The notes beneath the pieces are model-generated. The model saw only the letters and a program-made list of their open reading frames with translations. It did no database searches and was not told the origin of the DNA. 64,000 nt of DNA from Micromonospora noduli (GTDB lineage: Bacteria > Actinomycetota > Actinomycetes > Mycobacteriales > Micromonosporaceae), in NCBI RefSeq assembly GCF_003264365.1, contig NZ_PYAK01000016.1, positions 56,446 through 120,445 of the forward strand, read 5' to 3'. The position numbers and the translations under genes were made by a program. Shown in pieces: positions 43,901-52,250 of the stretch (position 1 is the first letter of the stretch; each line of letters begins with the position of its first letter).

Positions 43901-44272
43901 GTCAGCACCTTCGGCCTGGACGCGAACGTGGAGGTCCGGCTGCTGGCCGGGGGCGACAGCGCCTCCGGGTACGCCACCGGGCCGGCGGTTGACGGCTACG
44001 TGTTGCGGCTCTGCGCGGTGGCGGCGGCGGCCGCGGTGGACGAGTTGCTGCGCGGTGCCGAGAACGCCGAGCGGGGGCGCTGTTTCGTCGAACACGCGGC
44101 AGTGGTGCCGTTCGGCAATTGCGAGGTGGCCACCGTGGTGGCGCTGCTGGTCTGTGAGGGCTGGGTCGAGCAGCTCGCCGGGTCGGCCCTGGTCGCGGGT
44201 GATCCGCGTCAGGCGGTGGTCCGGGCGACGCTGGCGGCGGTCAACCGTCGGCTGGAGGCGCTGCTGTCCTGA
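40904..44272 (+). CDS. Large Pro/Ala/Gly-rich repetitive protein with conserved C-terminal domain
   Basis: 1,122 aa. Most of it is low complexity: five short HRSGEA-like repeats (18-bp unit, around 41705-41790) and nine R-P-S-W-A repeats (about 395-545). Two ordered parts appear near the end: FDVNAILDAVREVAGVRDAALRR with SLRLDLADGADPAEVSRQVARLLQERMG (about 790-850), and a C-terminal domain (VIDHVQVSTFGLDANVEVRLLAGGDS to AVNRRLEALLS). No signal peptide or membrane helix is seen. AAGGAG precedes the GTG start. Function unknown. The third-position GC signal is strong throughout, so it is a real gene. Confidence 0.82.
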   Translation: MSETGQPGAATPGEHGDGAGQHDDPSRSVSGWAPPAGGWPRAADREDARDEAPRWQPDPASGWRTSSTRHGDLPSPLVGRSGDPESPARTNGHHVNGAHHPDDVNGVHHTGLEPPAGRATPVSAPPGLPAEGRPGVASDRLVVPAQRPAPPTEQGAVEPDPGPAPHSTVDPAATHRARWAEPGLPTSAPPAVQVPPVGTAASGFEVPPGFHAPTGERLAADESPTAPRDWRDPLAPEPAAASGRTPGPAASADEGEPGRAGEGSRPAEAHRSGEAHRSGEAHRTGDAHRPGETHRAGESSAIEPDWSGPSWNRPSWGGGWAPPWSRQDDEPAGPTARDEPAPDWVGEPHQPYEPVRAEVPRPYEPVSVDPPRAYEPGRGESESTPERPAEPTSAPPADRPSWAGGATPTSGPPADRPSWAGGATPTSGPPADRPSWAGSGATGGPRPDRPSWAGGADPDPTSASPARPSWAGGSDPTPTSVPPVRPSWAGGSEAATSVPPVRPSWAGGSEPPASSAASTRPSWAAGADPAPASSPSTRPSWASSPASADPPAPAEAIPPAPAGPPPAPAGPPPTLTDTPPAPAGPSLVAERASWTGGSPTASSSRAERPDWSEGRLPATPVERPSWPASRSASAGGGDGGETPGRSRPDVRPTAPFRLRPATPEPGPSPVEPPPPAAPVNGLPSTDATPSSTAAVPPTATKGSGRRDQPVPASASAYAARRSAPDPTSPADDGRPSAASAAVLPQRVPAEPDVPVVPEPPAVEPPAETPELARIATHLRRDDEPAPLRERPEGFDVNAILDAVREVAGVRDAALRRTPAGAHSLRLDLADGADPAEVSRQVARLLQERMGLAAAPQNVPGLPSTPPPPVRRRAAEAAERRTPETRNAASRDGGEVRSAESPTVVRPSGGRVESPPSGPEQRTGTDPTRRRRSNAPHRGRATVEEPGSVSSAPTGAATGSPATLGTSYSGGQVTTTESAPSRPLETGGTPGPRVVIDHVQVSTFGLDANVEVRLLAGGDSASGYATGPAVDGYVLRLCAVAAAAAVDELLRGAENAERGRCFVEHAAVVPFGNCEVATVVALLVCEGWVEQLAGSALVAGDPRQAVVRATLAAVNRRLEALLS
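42086..42535 (+). repeat. Tandem coding repeat encoding R-P-S-W-A motifs
   Basis: Two near-identical 51-bp units start at 42086 and 42137 (17 aa each, including DRPSWAGGATPTSG), followed by seven diverged copies. The exact DNA identity of the first copies suggests recent slippage or recombination. Confidence 0.8.
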
Positions 44273-44295
44273 GTGGTTCGAGGCAGACTGGAGCG

Positions 44296-45270
44296 ATGAG
44301 ACGCGCCACCCTCTGGCCGGACCACCTGCTCCCCGACGACCGCGTTCCGCCGCCGTGGCCGGGCCGGGAAGTCCGCCTGGACGGCCGGGTCACGTACGTC
44401 CGGGACACCCCGGCCACCGCCGTTGGCGCGGAGCCGGCGCTGTACGTGCACGGGTTGGGCGGGTCGTCGCAGAACTGGACCGACCTGGCCGGGCTGCTCG
44501 CCGACCGGCTGGACGGTCAGGCCATCGACCTGCCCGGCTTCGGCCGTAGCGAGCCGGGCCCGAGCTACACGATTCCGGCCTTCGCGGATCTGGTCGTCCG
44601 CTGGATCAAGCAAACCGGTCGAGGGCCGGTGCACCTGTTCGGCAACTCGCTGGGTGGCGCGGTCGCGGTCCAGGTCGCCGGGCTCCGGCCGGATCTGGTC
44701 CGCACCCTCACCCTGATCTCCCCGGCGCTGCCGTTCCTGGATTTCCGGCGCTCGTTGCAGGGGCGGATGCTGCCGGTGCTCGCCATTCCCCGGGGTGAGC
44801 GGCTGGTCGCCCGGCACCTCACCCAGCTCGCTCCCGAGGTGATGGCCCAGCAGGTGCTGGAGGCGTGCGTCGCCGACCTCAGCCGGATCTGCGATCAGCG
44901 CCGGGCCGAGGCGCTGGAGGAGATCCGGGTGCGGTACGAGGCCGAGCACTACGCCGCCGCGTACGTCCGGACGTTCCGTGGGCTGGTCTCCAGCTTCCTG
45001 CGGGCGTACCTGCCGGGGCCGGGGTCGCTGTGGCGCCTCGCCGAGGCGGTACGCGCACCGACCCTGGTGGTGGGCGGTCTGCAGGACCGTCTGGTCGACG
45101 TGCGGGTCGCGCCGCAGACCGCCCGGGTCATTCCGGACAGCCGATTGATGATGCTCCAGGGCGTCGGCCATGTGGCGCAGTTGGAGGTTCCCCGGCTGGT
45201 TGCCCGCGCGGTGGTCGGCCTGCTCGCCGAAACGGAGGACGCCGCGGGGCGGTCTGATCTGGCAGGCTGA
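44296..45270 (+). CDS. Alpha/beta-hydrolase
   Basis: 324 aa. YVHGLGGSSQNW supplies the oxyanion hole, LFGNSLGGAVAVQVAG the nucleophile elbow (Ser), GGLQDRLVDV the acid, and GVGHVAQLE the His. A lipase- or esterase-like enzyme; substrate unknown. Its place in this conserved block suggests equivalence to mycobacterial lipV (Rv3203), an inference from gene order. The next gene starts 5 nt after its stop. Confidence 0.88.
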   Translation: MRRATLWPDHLLPDDRVPPPWPGREVRLDGRVTYVRDTPATAVGAEPALYVHGLGGSSQNWTDLAGLLADRLDGQAIDLPGFGRSEPGPSYTIPAFADLVVRWIKQTGRGPVHLFGNSLGGAVAVQVAGLRPDLVRTLTLISPALPFLDFRRSLQGRMLPVLAIPRGERLVARHLTQLAPEVMAQQVLEACVADLSRICDQRRAEALEEIRVRYEAEHYAAAYVRTFRGLVSSFLRAYLPGPGSLWRLAEAVRAPTLVVGGLQDRLVDVRVAPQTARVIPDSRLMMLQGVGHVAQLEVPRLVARAVVGLLAETEDAAGRSDLAG

Positions 45271-45275
45271 CCTGG

Positions 45276-46121
45276 ATGCCCAGCTCAGCCCGCCATCCTG
45301 CTCGCCGTCGGCGACGTTTCGCACTGTTCGCCCAACTGGTGGCGGTGGTGGTGGCCGTTGGCGCGGCGGTGACCGTGATCGCCGAGGGGCCGGGTGGGCA
45401 TCCCGGTGCTGACCGGTTGGCCGCCGAGGAGATCGGTGCGCCGCCGCTGGTGGCCGGGCCGCTGCCGCCCGACCCCTCGCCGTCTGCCGCGGTTCCGTCC
45501 AGCCCGCCCCCGGTGTTGCGGGTGCCCGGCGCGGTTCCGAGCGCCGGCACGGGCGGGTTCGGCTACGACGCCCGTTCCGGCCCGGTGCTCGGTCGGGCGG
45601 GTGAGCTGCGGCGTTACCGGGTCGCGGTGGAGTCGGGCAGTGCTGAGGACGTCACCGAGTTCGCCCAGGCGGTTGAAGCGGCGCTCGCCGGGCCGGGCAG
45701 TTGGGTCGACAGCGGCAGGTTGCGGCTACAGCAGGTGCCGGGGGCTGCGCCTCGGGACTTCACCGTCTACCTGGCCACTGCCCGCACCGCGGGTCGGATG
45801 TGCGCGAAGGGTGGGGTGGACATCCGGATCAACGGTCGTCCGTACACGTCCTGTCGGGCGCCCGGCCAGGTGATCATCAACCTGGATCGGTGGCGATTGT
45901 CAGTGCCGCACTTCGTCTCGGCCGGTGTGCCGTTGGCGGTCTACCGGACGTACGTGGTCAACCACGAGGTGGGTCACCAGCTCGGGCATCGGCACGAGCG
46001 CTGCCCCGGTGCGGGCCGCCCGGCACCCGTGATGATGCAGCAGACGCTCTTCCTCAACGGTTGCCGGGTCAACCCGTGGCCGTACCTGAACGGGCGTCGA
46101 TACACCGGTCCCGCCCTGTGA
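45276..46121 (+). CDS. DUF3152 zinc-metalloprotease-like membrane protein 1
   Basis: 281 aa. One N-terminal membrane helix (about 14-36), a Pro/Ser-rich spacer, and a conserved outer domain with YRVAVESG, FTVYLATARTAGRMC, PYTSCRAPGQVIINLDRW and the HExxH-type motif VNHEVGHQLGHRHERCPG. The motif, with a further His, is that of zinc peptidases, and cysteines probably form disulphides. Actinomycete DUF3152 proteins have no known substrate. It is 5 nt downstream of the hydrolase gene and is followed by a paralogue. Confidence 0.87.
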   Translation: MPSSARHPARRRRRFALFAQLVAVVVAVGAAVTVIAEGPGGHPGADRLAAEEIGAPPLVAGPLPPDPSPSAAVPSSPPPVLRVPGAVPSAGTGGFGYDARSGPVLGRAGELRRYRVAVESGSAEDVTEFAQAVEAALAGPGSWVDSGRLRLQQVPGAAPRDFTVYLATARTAGRMCAKGGVDIRINGRPYTSCRAPGQVIINLDRWRLSVPHFVSAGVPLAVYRTYVVNHEVGHQLGHRHERCPGAGRPAPVMMQQTLFLNGCRVNPWPYLNGRRYTGPAL

Positions 46122-46224
46122 GTTGATCGGCCTGACACGCCGACCATTGACCCTCCATCAGGCGTCTTGCGGTAATAGCGATAAAAATGGAGAAATGCCC
46201 GAATAATCTGGCAGGCTTGATCCC

Positions 46225-47046
46225 ATGACGCCGTCGTCCCCTTACGGCCCGCCCCGGCCGCCCGAGCCCCGGTCGGCGTTGCGGGGCGTGCGTCCCGCGT
46301 TCGTCCGGATGCACCGGCGTCGTCGTCGCAGCATGCTGCTCGGCCTGCTCGTGCTCGCGGCCGCCATCGGGGTGACGGTGAGCCGGGGCGGCGAGCCGTC
46401 GTCCGAGCCCCCGGCCACCACGCAGGGCGGGATGGGCCACGGAGGTGGGGTGGCCGCGCACCCGGCGCCCACCGGCTATCCGTCGGTCGGAGCGGGACGC
46501 TTCACGGCAGCCGACGGCGAGACGCCCGTGCACGGTGCGGACGGGCCGCTGCACCGATACCGGGTCGTCGTCGAACGAGGCGCCGGCCAGGACGCCGACG
46601 TGTTCGCCGCCAGTGTGGACGAGGTGCTGGCCGACCCGCGCAGTTGGATCGCGTCCGATGAGCTGCGGGTGCAACGGGTGGCCGACGCCGGGGCCGCCGA
46701 CTTCACCATCTACCTGGCCACCCCGGTCACGTCCGAGCGGATGTGCGCCGAGGGCGGGTTGACCACCGAGCGCTACACCTCCTGTCGGCTGCCCGGTCAG
46801 GTCATCATCAACCTGGCCCGCTGGATGGAGGCGGTCCCCGACTACGGCGCTTCGCTGGACACCTACCGCACCTACGTCATCAATCACGAGGTGGGCCACG
46901 AGTTCGGTGAGGAGCACGAGGCGTGCCCCGGCCCGGGGGAGCCCGCCCCGGTGATGCAGCAGCAGACGTACGGGCTGCAGGGCTGCGTCGCCAACGCCTG
47001 GCCGTACCTCGACGGGCGTCGCTACGCGGGGGACATCGTCCCCTGA
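46225..47046 (+). CDS. DUF3152 zinc-metalloprotease-like membrane protein 2
   Basis: 273 aa, paralogue of the preceding gene with the same layout: an N-terminal membrane helix (about 30-52), a His/Gly-rich spacer, YRVVVERG, FTIYLATPVTSERMC, CRLPGQVIINLARW and INHEVGHEFGEEHEACPG. The zinc motif is kept. Its upstream 100 bp are AT-rich and may hold its own promoter. Tandem duplication is likely. Confidence 0.87.
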   Translation: MTPSSPYGPPRPPEPRSALRGVRPAFVRMHRRRRRSMLLGLLVLAAAIGVTVSRGGEPSSEPPATTQGGMGHGGGVAAHPAPTGYPSVGAGRFTAADGETPVHGADGPLHRYRVVVERGAGQDADVFAASVDEVLADPRSWIASDELRVQRVADAGAADFTIYLATPVTSERMCAEGGLTTERYTSCRLPGQVIINLARWMEAVPDYGASLDTYRTYVINHEVGHEFGEEHEACPGPGEPAPVMQQQTYGLQGCVANAWPYLDGRRYAGDIVP

Positions 47047-47169
47047 TCTGCCGGCTCGTCGGTTATTCCCGCTCCCGCATACCGGACCACGTGTCGTCCC
47101 TCATGGCCGAGGAGGGCTCCCGCGAGCAACAATGGCGCGGTTCACACCGCCGATCCCGGGGAGTCCACC

Positions 47170-48351
47170 GTGTCGTTGCCCCCGCTCGTCGAGCCCGCCG
47201 CCGAGCTGACCGTAGACGAGATCCGCCGCTACTCACGTCACTTGATCATCCCGGACGTCGGGGTGACCGGCCAGAAGCGGCTGAAGAACGCCCGGGTGCT
47301 CTGCGTCGGCGCCGGTGGCCTCGGGTCGCCCGCCCTGTTGTACCTCGCCGCGGCCGGGGTCGGCACGCTCGGCATCATCGACTTCGACACCGTCGACGAG
47401 TCGAACCTCCAGCGCCAGGTCATCCACGGCGTCTCCGACATCGGCCGTTCCAAGGCCGAGTCCGCCGCCGCGTCGATCCGCGAGATCAACCCTCTGGTCA
47501 ACGTGGAGATCCACAACACCGCGCTGGACCGCGAGAACGTCCGCGAGATCTTCGCCCAGTACGACCTGATCGTCGACGGCACCGACAACTTCGCCACCCG
47601 CTACATGGTGAACGACGCGGCGGTGCTGCTGGGTAAGCCGTACGTCTGGGGCTCGATCTACCGCTTCGACGGCCAGGCGTCGGTGTTCTGGGCCGAGCAC
47701 GGCCCCTGCTACCGCTGCCTCTACCCGGAGCCGCCGCCGCCCGGCATGGTCCCCTCCTGCGCCGAGGGTGGCGTGCTCGGGGTGCTCTGCGCGTCGATCG
47801 GGTCGATCCAGGTGAACGAGGCGATCAAGCTGCTCACCGGCATCGGTGAGCCGCTGGTCGGTCGCCTGATGGTCTACGACGCCCTGGAGATGGAATACCG
47901 CAAGATCAAGGTCCGCAAGGACCCGAACTGCGCGCTCTGCGGCGACAACCCGACGGTCACCGACCTGCTGGAAGACTACGAGGACTTCTGCGGCGCGGTC
48001 TCCGAGGAGGCCCAGGAGGCGACGCTCGACTCGACCATCACCGCCCTGGAGCTCAAGGAGTGGCAGGACGCCGGCAAGGACATCTTCCTCGTCGACGTAC
48101 GCGAGCCGGCCGAGTACGAGATCGTCCAGATCCCCGGCGCCACCCTGATCCCCAAGGGCGACATCATCTCCGGTGAGGCCCTCGCGAAGCTGCCGCAGGA
48201 CCGGCAGATCGTGCTGCACTGCAAGTCCGGCGTCCGCTCGGCGGAGGCGCTCGCCGCGCTCAAGGCAGCCGGATTCAAGGATGCCGTGCACGTGCAGGGC
48301 GGCGTGCTCTCCTGGATCAAGCAGATCGACCCGTCGCTGCCCGCGTACTGA
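47170..48351 (+). CDS. moeZ: Adenylyltransferase/sulfurtransferase MoeZ
   Basis: 393 aa. The ThiF/MoeB-type domain has VLCVGAGGLGSPALLYLAAAGVG for ATP, DFDTVDESNLQRQ, and two zinc CxxC pairs (CYRC, CALC). The C-terminal rhodanese domain has the active-site loop CKSGVRS. It adenylates and then thiocarboxylates ubiquitin-like sulfur carriers for molybdopterin, cysteine or thio-natural-product synthesis. The GTG start follows GGGGAG. A perfect terminator follows. Confidence 0.95.
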   Translation: MSLPPLVEPAAELTVDEIRRYSRHLIIPDVGVTGQKRLKNARVLCVGAGGLGSPALLYLAAAGVGTLGIIDFDTVDESNLQRQVIHGVSDIGRSKAESAAASIREINPLVNVEIHNTALDRENVREIFAQYDLIVDGTDNFATRYMVNDAAVLLGKPYVWGSIYRFDGQASVFWAEHGPCYRCLYPEPPPPGMVPSCAEGGVLGVLCASIGSIQVNEAIKLLTGIGEPLVGRLMVYDALEMEYRKIKVRKDPNCALCGDNPTVTDLLEDYEDFCGAVSEEAQEATLDSTITALELKEWQDAGKDIFLVDVREPAEYEIVQIPGATLIPKGDIISGEALAKLPQDRQIVLHCKSGVRSAEALAALKAAGFKDAVHVQGGVLSWIKQIDPSLPAY

Positions 48352-48358
48352 CGATCGA

Positions 48359-48386
48359 GCCGGGGCGGCCGCGTAGCCGCCCCGGC
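48359..48386 (+). terminator. Terminator of moeZ
   Basis: A perfect 11-bp stem GCCGGGGCGGC / GCCGCCCCGGC with a 6-nt loop, 7 bp after the stop. Confidence 0.85.
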
Positions 48387-48495
48387 AAATCGACGCAGAT
48401 GACGCCGAGCGGCCGTCCGGCCGGAGCGACGCAGCCATTCCGGGCTGGCCGATTCTCTGAGGCGGCATCGCGTCTGCGCAGGTAGCGTCTCCGCC

Positions 48496-49332
48496 GTGGT
48501 CGACTTGGAAGCCGCGATCGGGTTCGTCGTGGCGCATGGGGATGCGGTGGAACGCGCCCGCCTCTCCTGGCTCCGCAACGGCACCGCCGTGCCCGCCGAG
48601 TTGCTGGAGACGGCCGAGGTCGGCCAGTCACCAGACGGCGGTTGGCCGGCCACCTGGGGCGGCGAGGTCGCCTCGATCGACGCCACCTGCTTCCGGCTCG
48701 TGGAGTTGGACGACCTGGGCGGGCTCGGCCGTCCCGCCGCCCGCCGCGCCCTGGACTGGCTGGCGTCCCGGCAGCAGGCCGACGGCGGTTGGGAAGAGGA
48801 CGCGTCGCTGGCCGACTCGGCACCGGAGTGGGCCCGTCCCGGCGACCCGGAGGCCGGGTTCCTCGTGTCGGCCAACGCCGGCTTCTGGCTCACCGTCGCT
48901 GGCCTGGACGCCCGGGCCTCGGGTCCGCTCGACCATCGGGTCGGTGGGGCGTACGCCGGGGTGGTGCAGGCGGCGGCCCACTCGCTCGCCGCGCGGCTGC
49001 GCCCGGACGGTAGCTGGCCGTCCTACCTCGCCGCCGGCTGGCTGAGCGCGGCCGTGCTGCACCGGCAGGAGATGTTCCAGGAGTCCGCCCGGATCCAGGT
49101 GGTGCTCGCCGAGCGGATGCCGAAGATGTCCCCCGGGGACGTGGCGTGGCTGGCCGCCACGTTGCGCCGCGCCGGCGTCGACCCACAGGACTGGATCATG
49201 GTGCGGGCGCTGCGCCGGCTGACCGAGACCCAGCGCAGCGACGGCGGCTGGGAGAGCGACGACGGCCACCAGTTCGACGTGCACGCCACGCTGGCCGCGA
49301 TCCGGGCGGCCCGGCCCGCGCCGCCCGGCTGA
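48496..49332 (+). CDS. Alpha/alpha-toroid (squalene-cyclase/prenyltransferase-like) repeat protein
   Basis: 278 aa. Repeats with Q-W-like motifs are visible: SPDGGWPATW, QQADGGWEED, RPDGSWPSY and QRSDGGWESDDG. These belong to the terpene-cyclase/protein-prenyltransferase fold. At 278 aa it is too short for a hopene cyclase, and the catalytic D-x-D-D is not evident, so it is probably a stand-alone toroid protein of unknown role. Position next to moeZ is like that of Rv3205c. It converges with proA. Confidence 0.75.
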   Translation: MVDLEAAIGFVVAHGDAVERARLSWLRNGTAVPAELLETAEVGQSPDGGWPATWGGEVASIDATCFRLVELDDLGGLGRPAARRALDWLASRQQADGGWEEDASLADSAPEWARPGDPEAGFLVSANAGFWLTVAGLDARASGPLDHRVGGAYAGVVQAAAHSLAARLRPDGSWPSYLAAGWLSAAVLHRQEMFQESARIQVVLAERMPKMSPGDVAWLAATLRRAGVDPQDWIMVRALRRLTETQRSDGGWESDDGHQFDVHATLAAIRAARPAPPG

Positions 49333-49344
49333 GCCGCCCCGCCG

Positions 49345-50586
49345 CTAGCGCACGTGCCCGTCGCCGGTGACGACGTACTTGGTGCTGGTCAGCTCGGGCA
49401 GGCCCATCGGACCGCGAGCGTGCAGCTTCTGGGTGGAGATGCCGATCTCCGCACCGAAGCCGAACTCGCCCCCGTCGGTGAACCGGGTCGACGCGTTCAC
49501 CATCACCGCCGCTGCATCCACCCTCGCGACGAAGTCGCGGGCCGCGCTCGCCGAGTCGGTGACTATCGCCTCGGTGTGCCCGGTGCCGAAGCGGCGGATG
49601 TGCGCGACCGCCGCGTCCAGCGAGTCGACCACCGCCACCGAGATGTCGGCGGACAGGTACTCGGTGGCGTAGTCCTCCTCCGTCGCCGGAACCACGGCGG
49701 CGGAGTGGGCGGCCACCTCGGGCGAGCCGTGCACCGTCACCCCCGCCTCGGCGAACGCGGCCAGCACCGGCGGCAGGAACGCGTCGGCGATGCCCGCGTG
49801 CACCAGCAGCGACTCGGCCGTGTTGCAGGTGGACAGGCGTTGCGTCTTGGCGTTCAGCGTCACCGCGACGGCCTTCGCCAGGTCGGCGGCGGCGTCGACG
49901 TAGACGTGGCAGTTGCCCACCCCGGTCTCGATCACCGGCACTGTCGACTCCTCGACCACGGTACGGATCAGCGACGCGCCACCGCGCGGAATGAGCACGT
50001 CGACGAGACCCCGGGCGCGCATCAGCTCCTTGACCGAGTCGCGGGAGCTGGCATCGAGCAACTGCACCGCGTCGGCGGGCAGACCCGCCCCGGCGACCGC
50101 GTCGCGCAGCACCGCTACCAGCGCGGCGTTCGAGTGCGCGGCCGACGACGACCCGCGCAGCAGCGCCGCGTTGCCGGACTTCAGGCAGATCCCGGCGGCA
50201 TCCACCGTCACGTTGGGCCGCGCCTCGTAGATGATGCCGACCACCCCGAACGGCACCCGGATCTGGCGTAGCTCCAGGCCGTTGGGCAGGGTGGACCCGC
50301 GGACCACCTCGCCGACCGGGTCGGGCAACGCGGCCATCTCACGCAACGCGTCGGCGATGCCGGCCACCCGACCCGCGTCGAGCGCGAGCCGGTCCAGCAC
50401 GGCCGCGCTCAGCCCGGCCTCACGGCCGGCCGCCAGGTCCGTCTCGTTCGCGGTCAGGATCTCCGGTGTACGCGCCACCAGCGCGTCGGCCATCGCCACC
50501 AGCGCGGCGTCCTTGACCGTACGCGTGGCCACGGCCAACTCCGCGGCGGCGTCCCTCGCCCGTCGCGCCTGCTCGGTCACGCTCAT
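49345..50586 (-). CDS. proA: Gamma-glutamyl phosphate reductase
   Basis: 413 aa. Reduces gamma-glutamyl phosphate to glutamate semialdehyde with NADPH, the second step in proline synthesis. [44 protein letters not shown] (catalytic Cys) and [15 protein letters not shown] are family blocks. Start at 50586 gives the usual family length and has GGAGTGCCGGC in front. An upstream in-frame ATG at 50667, with AAGGAG inside the proB stop region, would add 27 residues encoded by a repeat-like segment. It follows proB in an operon. Confidence 0.95.
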   Translation of the reverse strand: MSVTEQARRARDAAAELAVATRTVKDAALVAMADALVARTPEILTANETDLAAGREAGLSAAVLDRLALDAGRVAGIADALREMAALPDPVGEVVRGSTLPNGLELRQIRVPFGVVGIIYEARPNVTVDAAGICLKSGNAALLRGSSSAAHSNAALVAVLRDAVAGAGLPADAVQLLDASSRDSVKELMRARGLVDVLIPRGGASLIRTVVEESTVPVIETGVGNCHVYVDAAADLAKAVAVTLNAKTQRLSTCNTAESLLVHAGIADAFLPPVLAAFAEAGVTVHGSPEVAAHSAAVVPATEEDYATEYLSADISVAVVDSLDAAVAHIRRFGTGHTEAIVTDSASAARDFVARVDAAAVMVNASTRFTDGGEFGFGAEIGISTQKLHARGPMGLPELTSTKYVVTGDGHVR

Positions 50587-50667
50587 GCCGGCACTCCGCT
50601 GCGCTCCGTGCCACCCTGAGGCAGCCAAGCCCTGAGCCGATGATTCGCTCGCTGGACGCTCACTCAT
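50587..50667 (-). repeat. Repeat-like 81-nt segment between proB and proA
   Basis: Read on the minus strand it starts ATGAGTGAGCG and ends GGAGTGCCGGC just before the proA ATG. It is in frame with proA and would encode a Ser/Ala/Glu-rich leader. The compositional style (GAGCGTCCAGCGAGCG, CGGAGCGCAGCGGAGTG) looks like the short interspersed repeats I recall from Micromonosporaceae. Confidence 0.5.
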
Positions 50668-50677
50668 TGTTGACTCC

Positions 50678-51835
50678 TTAGAGCAGCACCAGGTCGTCGC
50701 GGTGGACGACCTCTCGTTCGTACGCCGGGCCGAGCGCCGCGGCGAGTTCGGACGTGGAGCGGCCGAGCAGCCCGGGTAGCTCCACCGCGTCGTAGTTGAC
50801 CAGCCCTCGGGCGACCGGTGCGCCGGCGCTGTCCACCAGGTCCACCGGGTCGCCGGCCGTGAACGTGCCGTCCACGGCGGTGATGCCGGCCGGGAGCAGC
50901 GACTTGCGCCGCCCGACGACGGCGGCGACAGCGCCCGGGTCGAGGTGCAGCCGCCCCCGGGGCGAGGTGGCGTGGGCCAGCCAGAACAGCCGGGCCGTCG
51001 GCCGTCGCCGCTGCGGGTGGAAGAGCGTGCCGACCGGTTCGCCGGCCAGCGCCGGCGTGGCCAGGTCGGCGGCGGTGAGCACCACCGGGATGCCGAAGCC
51101 GGTGGCGATCCGGGCGGCCTCGACCTTGGTCACCATGCCACCGGTGCCGACGCCGGACCGACCGGCCCCGCCGATGGTGATGCCGGCGAGGTCCGCGTCG
51201 TCGCGCACCTCGGCGATCCGCGTCGAGCGTGGGTTGGTGGGGTCGCCGGTCCAGAGCGCGTCCACGTCGGAGAGGAGCACCAGCAGGTCGGCGTGCACCA
51301 GCGCGGCCACCAGGGCGGCCAGCCGATCGTTGTCGCCGAACCGGATCTCCTGGGTGGCCACCGTGTCGTTCTCGTTGACGATCGGCACCGCCCGCAGGTC
51401 GAGCAGCTTGCGCAGCGTCCGGTACGCGTTGCGGTAGTGCGCTCGCCGGGTCACGTCGTCGACGGTGAGCAGCACCTGCCCGACGGTGCGGCCGTGCCGG
51501 GCGAAGCTGGCCGCGTACCGGCCGATCAGTAGCCCCTGCCCGACGCTGGCGGCGGCCTGCTGGGTGGCCAGGTCGCGCGGGCGGCGGGACAGCCCGAGCG
51601 GGGCGAGCCCGGCGGCGATGGCGCCGGAGGAGACCAGCACCACCTCGCGCCCTTCGGCGGTGAGTCGACCGAGGGTGTCGACCAGCGTGTCGACGCGCTC
51701 GTCGGCCAACCCGCCGGTGGCGGTGGTCAACGAGGAGGATCCGATCTTGACGACGACCCGCCGGGCCGTCGTGACTGCGTCGCGCACCCGACCATTCTGC
51801 GTGGTCACTGCCGCACCGCCCGGCGGCGTTCCCAT
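50678..51835 (-). CDS. proB: Glutamate 5-kinase
   Basis: 385 aa. Phosphorylates glutamate in proline synthesis. Amino-acid-kinase motifs: [53 protein letters not shown] and [12 protein letters not shown]. The C-terminal PUA domain (about 285 onward) is present. ATG at 51835 is used; GTG at 51808 would give 376 aa and is also possible. Its TAA lies 10 nt before a possible proA start. It is divergent from atl across 13 bp. Confidence 0.93.
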   Translation of the reverse strand: MGTPPGGAAVTTQNGRVRDAVTTARRVVVKIGSSSLTTATGGLADERVDTLVDTLGRLTAEGREVVLVSSGAIAAGLAPLGLSRRPRDLATQQAAASVGQGLLIGRYAASFARHGRTVGQVLLTVDDVTRRAHYRNAYRTLRKLLDLRAVPIVNENDTVATQEIRFGDNDRLAALVAALVHADLLVLLSDVDALWTGDPTNPRSTRIAEVRDDADLAGITIGGAGRSGVGTGGMVTKVEAARIATGFGIPVVLTAADLATPALAGEPVGTLFHPQRRRPTARLFWLAHATSPRGRLHLDPGAVAAVVGRRKSLLPAGITAVDGTFTAGDPVDLVDSAGAPVARGLVNYDAVELPGLLGRSTSELAAALGPAYEREVVHRDDLVLL

Positions 51836-51848
51836 ATGGTGGCGGATT

Positions 51849-52163
51849 GTGACTCCAGACGAGTACGTCGAGGCGGTGCTCGACCTGGTCGAGCGGATCC
51901 CGGAGGGCCGGGTCATGTCGTACGGCGGGGTGGCCGACGCGCTGTCCGAGCGCTCGGGGCGTGCCTCGGCCCGGTTGGTCGGCAACATCATGGCCCGGCA
52001 CGGGGGCTCGGTGCCCTGGCATCGGGTGGTGACCGCGAGTGGGCGACTGCCGCCGGGGCACGAGCGGGAGGCGCGGGCCCGACTGCGGGCCGAGGGAGTG
52101 CCGCTGCGCGGCGAGGGAGTGGACATCGCGGCGGCGGGCTGGTCGCCGGACGAGGTTCGGTGA
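51849..52163 (+). CDS. atl: Alkyltransferase-like (Atl) DNA-repair protein
   Basis: 104 aa. The fold of the O6-alkylguanine-DNA methyltransferase C-terminal domain is clear (VERIPEGRVMSYGGVADAL, RLVGNIMARH). The reactive Cys of the P-C-H-R motif is replaced by Trp: VPWHRVV. Atl proteins bind alkylated guanine without repairing it and hand the lesion to nucleotide excision repair. GTG start. The mycobacterial counterpart in this gene order is Rv3204. Confidence 0.9.
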   Translation: MTPDEYVEAVLDLVERIPEGRVMSYGGVADALSERSGRASARLVGNIMARHGGSVPWHRVVTASGRLPPGHEREARARLRAEGVPLRGEGVDIAAAGWSPDEVR

Positions 52164-52250
52164 CCATCGCCGAGCGGGTGCGGTCGGTGGCGCGGATCGC
52201 GAGCGGTGCGGTGCCCCTTCCGGGTTAGGGACGGGGCACCGCGAGGTGGA

